Source: Rhodobiaceae bacterium (GTDB lineage Bacteria; Pseudomonadota; Alphaproteobacteria; Parvibaculales; Parvibaculaceae). Taken from it: a stretch of DNA of 9,746 bases. A program made the position numbers and the translations under genes. The stretch covers positions 1 through 9,746 of the forward strand of contig DAIEIL010000116.1 of assembly GCA_027352645.1 (NCBI GenBank), in the 5' to 3' direction. The notes beneath the pieces are model-generated. The model had not been told where the DNA came from. It saw only the letters and a list, made by a program, of their open reading frames with translations, and did no database searches. Shown piece after piece: positions 5,845 through 9,746 of the stretch. Numbering within the stretch: position 1 is the first letter of the stretch; every line of letters starts with the position of its first letter.

Positions 5845-7644
5845 TCAGGCGGAATAGACGCATTTTCCGCCGACCCATGTTTCAAGCACGCGAATGCTGC
5901 GGATCGTCTCCGGCGGCACCGCGCGCGGATCCTTGTCCAGAACGACGAAATCCGCGAACTTGCCCGGCTCCAGCGTGCCGATCTCATGTTCGGAGTGACA
6001 TTGCCACGCGGCATCCCGCGTGAGCGCGACGATGGCGTCCTCGACGCTCACGCGCTCGCCCGGATTGAGCACGCTGCCCGGCTCCTTCCAGAGGCTGCGG
6101 TTGACCGCGTTGTCGATGAGGCGCAGCGGGTCCATCTCGCTCACCGGCTCGTCCGAATGCATGGTCCAGCGAATGCCCTTCTTCCCGCATGACGCGGCGC
6201 GGCCGAGGAGGTTCGTCTTTGCCGGTCCGAATATCTCGTCGCGAAAGGCCTTGCCCCAATAGTGGACGTGACCGATCAGGAAGCTCGGGCTGATGCCGAG
6301 TTTTGCGATGCGCTCGATCTGCTCGTCGTGAAGGATCGAACAATGTTCGATGCGGAAGCGGCGCTCGCGCGGCGCGCCAGCCGCATAGGCCGCCTCGAAG
6401 GCATCAAGCGCATGGTCGATGGCCTTGTCGCCATTTGCGTGAACGACAACCGGCCAGCCCTGAAGCGCGCGCTTCACCACGATCTCCCTCAGCGCCTCCT
6501 TCTCGACATAGGCGATGCCGAAATCGTCGCGTCCAAGATAGGGCTCGCGTTGAAGTCCGGTGCGGCCCTGATTGGAACCGTCGGAGACGATCTTCCAGCC
6601 GGTCGCGCGCGCCATCTGGTCGCCGTCGCCGAAGGCAAAGCCCAACTCGTCCCAGCGGCTTGCGCCGGCCTGGATCAATGAATAACGAAGACGAGCGGTC
6701 ATATGTCCGGAGGCCGCGAACTTTCGGAAGGCTTCGATCTCGCCCGGTCCCTGGAAGCCGCCGCTCGCCTGATCGCAGAAGGTGGTGATGCCGACGCGGT
6801 TCGCCTTTTCGCACACGCGCTTGCAGGCGGCGGGCACATCGGTCACAGCCATGGCGGCGAGGTTGTGACCGAGCACGGCGAACATCGTCGTCTGTCCTTG
6901 CAGCACACCGTTCGGCGTATCGTCAGGCTCGCGCCCATATGCGGCGCCGGCGGGATTGGGCGTCGCGGCGGTGATGCCGGCGATCTTCAATGCCGCCGAA
7001 TTGCAATAGCCGATATGAAGCGAGGCATTGAAGATGAAGACCGGATTGTCGGGTGCCAGACGGTCGAGCGCCTGCGCGTTGATGCGGTCCGCGCCGGGCT
7101 GAAGCGAAGGGTCGAACTGCCGGGCAACGATCCACTCGCCGGGCTTTGCCTGTCTTGCCAACTCTCCGATCCGCGCGATGACATCCTCGGCATCTTCGCA
7201 TTGCATCGCTCCGACATCGGCGAAGCGCCCCAGAATGGCGATGGGGAAAAAGTGCATATGCGGCTCTATGAAGCCCGGAAGGATCGTTCGCCCGGCGCAA
7301 TCGACGATCTCGGCTTCGTCGCCCGCGCTCGCCTTCACTTCGTCGAGCGTCCCCACCGCGACGATCATTCCGTTACGGAAAGCGAGCGCCTCGGCAATGC
7401 TGAAATTTCCGTCCGCGGTCACGACATTGGCATTGGCCAAGACGGTCGTGCCGGCATGGACTTCGGGAGCCGGGCCCAGCCGCGCCCAGTCGTCATTCCG
7501 TGCGGCCCGGTCGAAAGCCGGAAAGGACAGAAGCCCCATATCCTGAAGGATCGGCGCGCAGCAGGGACAGCCGAAGCTCTCGGCATCGTGTGCATGCGGC
7601 TTGCCTTCGCACTCGCAGGATGGCGCGTGCCCTGTCTCGATCAT
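5845..7644 (-). CDS. YtcJ-type metal-dependent amidohydrolase with Cys/His-rich N-terminal extension
   Basis: A 599-residue member of the amidohydrolase superfamily (YtcJ/COG1574 group), which hydrolyse amide, carbamate or related bonds in a metal-containing TIM barrel. The flanking beta-sandwich strands are at 66-99 (VLANANVVTADG) and near the C-terminus (GTLEPGKFADFVVLDKDP, 556-573). Barrel residues seen are the metal-ligand pair H129-M-H131 in PGFIEPHMHF, the lysine of KIVSDGSNQG (351-360), H402 in VHANGDKAID, H434 in RIEHCSILHD, and D498 in MHSDEP. All the usual ligands are present, so an active enzyme is expected. Before the first sandwich strand lies an unusual leader of about 65 residues with C10, C12, H17, H19, C26, C28 and C29. 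ATG 7644 is chosen for its GGAAGGA site 6 nt upstream; an in-frame TTG at 7701 is the alternative. The gene is transcribed alone, convergent to the dehydrogenase operon and divergent from the crotonase gene. No Sec signal or transmembrane segment was seen. The substrate is unknown; YtcJ-like proteins are poorly characterised. Confidence 0.88.
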   Translation of the reverse strand: MIETGHAPSCECEGKPHAHDAESFGCPCCAPILQDMGLLSFPAFDRAARNDDWARLGPAPEVHAGTTVLANANVVTADGNFSIAEALAFRNGMIVAVGTLDEVKASAGDEAEIVDCAGRTILPGFIEPHMHFFPIAILGRFADVGAMQCEDAEDVIARIGELARQAKPGEWIVARQFDPSLQPGADRINAQALDRLAPDNPVFIFNASLHIGYCNSAALKIAGITAATPNPAGAAYGREPDDTPNGVLQGQTTMFAVLGHNLAAMAVTDVPAACKRVCEKANRVGITTFCDQASGGFQGPGEIEAFRKFAASGHMTARLRYSLIQAGASRWDELGFAFGDGDQMARATGWKIVSDGSNQGRTGLQREPYLGRDDFGIAYVEKEALREIVVKRALQGWPVVVHANGDKAIDHALDAFEAAYAAGAPRERRFRIEHCSILHDEQIERIAKLGISPSFLIGHVHYWGKAFRDEIFGPAKTNLLGRAASCGKKGIRWTMHSDEPVSEMDPLRLIDNAVNRSLWKEPGSVLNPGERVSVEDAIVALTRDAAWQCHSEHEIGTLEPGKFADFVVLDKDPRAVPPETIRSIRVLETWVGGKCVYSA

Positions 7645-7650
7645 GCCTTG

Positions 7651-7658
7651 TCCTTCCC
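7651..7658 (-). promoter_or_regulatory. Ribosome-binding site that supports the amidohydrolase start at 7644
   Basis: On the minus strand GGGAAGGA ends 6 nt before ATG 7644. The alternative TTG start at 7701 lacks a comparable site at normal distance. Confidence 0.6.
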
Positions 7659-7692
7659 GTTTCTCCAGCCGCTTCGGCGTTTCAGCACAGAG

Positions 7693-7717
7693 TTGACGCA
7701 AGGGCGCCGCCTGTCAA
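7693..7717. promoter_or_regulatory. Palindromic operator-like site in the divergent intergenic region
   Basis: TTGAC (7693-7697) and GTCAA (7713-7717) form an inverted repeat around a central GGCGCC (7703-7708), giving a 25-nt imperfect dyad. It lies between the divergent amidohydrolase (start 7644) and crotonase (start 7805) genes, where a shared regulator would bind. Both arms also resemble -35 hexamers, TTGACG on plus and TTGACA on minus, but no good -10 element stands 16-18 nt away on either strand. Operator function is inference. Confidence 0.35.
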
Positions 7718-7757
7718 ACCGCGGCGTTCTGAATCTGCTTCGATGAGGCCGCGGGAA

Positions 7758-7770
7758 TGCGCTAGGCTTC
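7758..7770 (+). promoter_or_regulatory. Candidate promoter element upstream of the crotonase gene (copy 1 of a shared motif)
   Basis: TGCGCTAGGCTTC matches TGCCCTAGGCTTC upstream of the monooxygenase gene at 12 of 13 positions. TAGGCT (7763-7768) keeps the T, A and final T that matter most in a -10 hexamer and would place a transcription start about 30 nt before ATG 7805. The -35 region near 7740 is weak. The match could also be an activator site or chance. Confidence 0.35.
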
Positions 7771-7793
7771 GTGCAAAGAAACTTGTGCCTTGC

Positions 7794-7799
7794 GGAGGA
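7794..7799 (+). promoter_or_regulatory. Strong ribosome-binding site of the crotonase gene
   Basis: GGAGGA lies 5 nt before ATG 7805 and rules out the in-frame start at 7790, which would lie upstream of the site. Confidence 0.75.
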
Positions 7800-7804
7800 A
7801 CGAT

Positions 7805-8623
7805 ATGAGCGAGCGGATTTCCCTCTCGATTGAAAACGGCGTCGCGGATGTGCGGCTCGTGCGCGTAGACAAGATGAACGCGCTCGACGATGCGATGTTC
7901 GAAGCGCTGATCGCGACTGGCGAGCGGCTCGCCACCGAAAAGGGCGTCCGCGCCGTCGTGCTCTCGGGCGAGGGCCGCGCCTTCTGCGCCGGTCTCGACA
8001 TGGGCAATTTCGGAAAGATGGCCGCGCCGAAGGATGGCGCGAAGAAGGAAGAGGCGGGCATGCTTGGCCGCCTCGAAAAGCGCACCCATGGAATCGTCAA
8101 TCGCCCGCAACATGCGGTCTGGGTCTGGCGGCAATTGCCGGTGCCCGTCATCGCCGCTGTTCACGGCGTCGCCTATGGCGGCGGCTTTCAGGTCATGCTG
8201 GGCGCCGACATGCGCTATGTCGCACCAGACACGAAGCTCTCCATCATGGAAATCAAATGGGGTCTGGTGCCGGATATGGCCGGAACGCAGATCATGCGCC
8301 ATCTGGTGCGCGAGGATATCGTCCGTGAGCTGACCTATACGGGCCGCGTCTTTACCGGCGAAGAAGCGGGCCGCATCGGCTTCGCGACCCGCGTGACGGC
8401 GACGCCGCGCGAAGACGCGTTGGCGACCGCGCGCGAAATCGCGGGCAAGAGCCCCGACGCCATCCGCGCCTCCAAGCGCCTGCTCAATGCTGCCGTGGTG
8501 GTTGATCCGGCGGCCGGCCTGCTGATGGAGTCTGTCGAGCAGGACAAGCTCATCGGCAGCAAGAACCAGATCGAGTCCGTCATGTCGAACCTCGAAAAAC
8601 GGGCTGCAAACCACATCGACTGA
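7805..8623 (+). CDS. Crotonase/enoyl-CoA hydratase-isomerase family protein
   Basis: A 272-residue enzyme of the crotonase fold acting on CoA thioesters, normally as a beta-oxidation hydratase or double-bond isomerase. The N-terminal spiral core shows NGVADVRLVRVDKMNALDD (11-29). The first oxyanion-hole segment is RAFCAGLDMGNF (58-69), and the second is GVAYGGGFQ (121-129). The acidic pair of classical hydratases (Glu144/Glu164 of rat mitochondrial hydratase) aligns to Q129 and E149, so the first Glu is lost. D157 lies 8 residues after E149, in GLVPDMAGTQ (153-162). This E-plus-8-D spacing is that of dienoyl-CoA isomerases such as rat ECH1 (Glu196/Asp204), whose third acid (Asp176) would be Q129 here. 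The C-terminal helices (about 205-272) carry the usual ASKRLLNAA (222-230). The enzyme may thus be an isomerase or an atypical hydratase. The start is fixed by a strong Shine-Dalgarno site. The gene stands 123 nt before the monooxygenase gene and is divergent from the amidohydrolase gene. Confidence 0.88.
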   Translation: MSERISLSIENGVADVRLVRVDKMNALDDAMFEALIATGERLATEKGVRAVVLSGEGRAFCAGLDMGNFGKMAAPKDGAKKEEAGMLGRLEKRTHGIVNRPQHAVWVWRQLPVPVIAAVHGVAYGGGFQVMLGADMRYVAPDTKLSIMEIKWGLVPDMAGTQIMRHLVREDIVRELTYTGRVFTGEEAGRIGFATRVTATPREDALATAREIAGKSPDAIRASKRLLNAAVVVDPAAGLLMESVEQDKLIGSKNQIESVMSNLEKRAANHID

Positions 8624-8630
8624 AGCAGAC

Positions 8631-8675
8631 CCTGGGGCATCCCGCCGGTGGAACGGGAGGACGGGATGCCCTAGG
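8631..8675 (+). terminator. 14-bp-stem hairpin between the crotonase and monooxygenase genes
   Basis: Arms 8631-8644 and 8662-8675 pair at all 14 positions with a single G-T wobble and a 17-nt loop. It begins 8 nt after the crotonase stop. No T-run follows, so it is not a textbook intrinsic terminator; it may attenuate, stabilise the upstream mRNA 3' end, or act in a factor-dependent way. Its right arm overlaps the shared TGCCCTAGGCTTC motif. Confidence 0.45.
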
Positions 8676-8679
8676 CTTC
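8667..8679 (+). promoter_or_regulatory. Candidate promoter element upstream of the monooxygenase gene (copy 2 of a shared motif)
   Basis: TGCCCTAGGCTTC repeats the motif at 7758-7770 with one mismatch; the similarity extends to GGGA just before it and GAAAC a few bases after it. It ends 67 nt before the ATG at 8747. If TAGGCT (8672-8677) is a -10 hexamer, the leader would be about 65 nt. The overlap with the hairpin's right arm means one of the two roles may be coincidental. Confidence 0.3.
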
Positions 8680-8735
8680 AAGGAAACGCTGGCGAAGCGG
8701 ACAAAATAAAGATCAATAATCTTCGCAATGTCTCT

Positions 8736-8743
8736 GGGAGGAG
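8736..8743 (+). promoter_or_regulatory. Ribosome-binding site of the monooxygenase gene
   Basis: GGGAGGAG ends 3 nt before ATG 8747; with pairing centred on GGAGG the spacing is about 5 nt, slightly short but normal. Confidence 0.7.
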
Positions 8744-8746
8744 AAC

Positions 8747-9746
8747 ATGGGAAAGACATCGGTAGCGGTTATCGGCGCGGGCCTTGGGGGGCTTTGTGCG
8801 GCCATCAAGCTCAAGGAAGCCGGCTTCAACAACGTCACGATTCTCGAAAAGGCCACGAAAGTCGGCGGCACATGGCGGGATAATTCCTATCCCGGGTGCG
8901 CCTGCGACACGCCGGTGGCGATGTACCAGTTCTCCTTCGCGCCGAGCCTCGGCTGGAGCCATCTTTTCCCGCGCGCGGGAGAGGTGCAGGCCTATTCCGA
9001 ATTTCTCGCCGACAGCTTCAACCTCCGCCCCAATCTGAAACTCGGCGCCGAGACGACCTCCGCCGTATGGGACGAGGTGAAATCCGTCTGGCGCCTCACA
9101 ACGAAATCGGGCGAGACGATCGAGGCGGATGCCATCGTGCCCGCGCTCGGTCAGCTCAATCGGCCGACCATTCCGGACATCAAGGGACGCGACAGCTTCA
9201 AGGGGCCGGCCTTTCATTCGGCGCGCTGGGACCATTCGGTCGACCTCAAGGGCAAGCGTGTTGGCGTCATCGGGTCGGCGGCGAGCGCCGTTCAGCTCAT
9301 CCCGGAAGTGGCGAAGATCGCGAGCCATCTCACCGTCTTCCAGCGCACGCCGAACTGGGTGATCCCGCGTCTCGACCGGCCGATTACCGAGGAAGAAAAG
9401 GCGCTGATGATGACCGCGCCCGAAATCGCGCAGATGGGCCGCGATGTCATTTACGCCAATGCCGATCATCTTTTCTGGCAGGCCTTCAGCTGGACGAAAG
9501 AGGGCCGCGATGCCTATACGCGCATCGCACTCAATCAGCTCGAAGAGCAGATCCCCGATCCCGAACTCCGCAAGAAGCTGACGCCGAATTATCCGATCGG
9601 CTGCAAGCGCATCCTCATCACCGACGATTTCTACCCGGCCCTGATGCGCCCCAATGTCTCACTCGTCACCGAGCATATCGAGGGCATTACGCCCGAAGGC
9701 GTGAAGACCACCGACGGCGCGATGCATGATCTCGACGTCATCGTCT
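8747..9746 (+). CDS. Baeyer-Villiger/FMO-type flavin monooxygenase, N-terminal 333 codons (runs off window)
   Basis: The open frame from ATG 8747 reaches the window end without a stop. Full-length relatives have roughly 480-550 residues, so about one third is missing. These class B flavoproteins use FAD, NADPH and O2 to insert oxygen next to a ketone or to oxidise a soft heteroatom. The FAD Rossmann motif is VIGAGLGGL (8-16), followed by GGTWRDNSYPG (40-50) and the active-site loop CACDTPVAMYQFSF (51-64). The Baeyer-Villiger fingerprint F-x-G-x-x-x-H-x-x-x-W-D is matched exactly by F151 to D162 (H157, W161). The second, NADPH-side dinucleotide motif is VIGSAASAVQ (174-183), where Ala replaces the middle Gly of GxGxxG/A. 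PNWVIPR (202-208) and GCKRILITDDFYP (285-297) are typical of the group. A cyclic or acyclic ketone as substrate is an inference from the fingerprint. It may be cotranscribed with the crotonase gene across the 123-nt spacer, or have its own promoter there. Confidence 0.9.
   Translation, partial: MGKTSVAVIGAGLGGLCAAIKLKEAGFNNVTILEKATKVGGTWRDNSYPGCACDTPVAMYQFSFAPSLGWSHLFPRAGEVQAYSEFLADSFNLRPNLKLGAETTSAVWDEVKSVWRLTTKSGETIEADAIVPALGQLNRPTIPDIKGRDSFKGPAFHSARWDHSVDLKGKRVGVIGSAASAVQLIPEVAKIASHLTVFQRTPNWVIPRLDRPITEEEKALMMTAPEIAQMGRDVIYANADHLFWQAFSWTKEGRDAYTRIALNQLEEQIPDPELRKKLTPNYPIGCKRILITDDFYPALMRPNVSLVTEHIEGITPEGVKTTDGAMHDLDVIV

Noticed and set aside
6703..7746. 347-codon open frame on the plus strand opposite the amidohydrolase
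   Set aside because: No domain, no good start context, and the opposite strand is a well-conserved enzyme; codon-bias artefact.
8678..9469. 263-codon minus-strand frame opposite the monooxygenase
   Set aside because: It is antisense to an intact Baeyer-Villiger-type frame; no motif of its own.
8896..9729. 277-codon plus-strand frame in another phase inside the monooxygenase gene
   Set aside because: Out of phase with the FAD- and NADPH-binding motifs, Arg/Gly-rich, no family signature.

Overview
The window is about 62% G+C by eye, gene-dense and has strong G/C third-position bias. Its Shine-Dalgarno sites are of the GGAG/GAGG type, and its gene content is rich in acyl-CoA dehydrogenases, a crotonase and a Baeyer-Villiger-type flavoprotein. 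This fits a chromosomal catabolic region of an alphaproteobacterium, something like a Parvibaculum- or sphingomonad-type degrader of hydrophobic compounds. The taxonomic guess is inference; no RNA gene or taxon-specific marker is present. No mobile element, CRISPR array or tRNA was seen.

Layout. (A) 1-1453, plus strand: the last 27 codons of an unidentified gene, probably a class III aminotransferase, followed 2 nt later by a glutamine-synthetase-family gamma-glutamyl ligase of PuuA type. The pair looks like amine or polyamine nitrogen metabolism. (B) 1454-1612: a spacer with a hairpin. (C) 1613-5810, plus strand: a tight four-gene operon (gaps 11, 31 and 13 nt) of a glutathione S-transferase and three acyl-CoA dehydrogenases. 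(D) 5811-5844: a GC-rich hairpin with a UUCG loop that serves as terminator for this operon and for the convergent gene. (E) 5845-7644, minus strand: a YtcJ-type amidohydrolase with a Cys/His-rich N-terminal extension. (F) 7645-7804: a divergent intergenic region with a palindrome and a putative promoter element. (G) 7805-8623, plus strand: a crotonase-family enzyme. (H) 8624-8746: a spacer with a 14-bp stem hairpin. It carries the same 13-nt motif (12/13 identical) as the spacer upstream of the crotonase gene. (I) 8747 to the window end, plus strand: the N-terminal 333 codons of a Baeyer-Villiger/FMO-type monooxygenase.

How the genes may work together. The second and third acyl-CoA dehydrogenases have complementary residue losses: one keeps the catalytic Glu but has lost the FAD-contacting R-x-x-F motif, and the other is the reverse. 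This is what is expected of an obligate heteromeric dehydrogenase like the alpha2beta2 enzymes of steroid side-chain degradation. Together with the first dehydrogenase, the crotonase (hydratase or isomerase) and the ketone-oxidising flavoprotein, the region reads as part of a CoA-thioester pathway for a bulky, cyclic or branched carbon source. The substrate cannot be read from the sequence. Nothing in the window looks like a wholly unknown system. The items most worth following up are the split dehydrogenase, the crotonase active-site pattern and the metal-site-like extension of the amidohydrolase.
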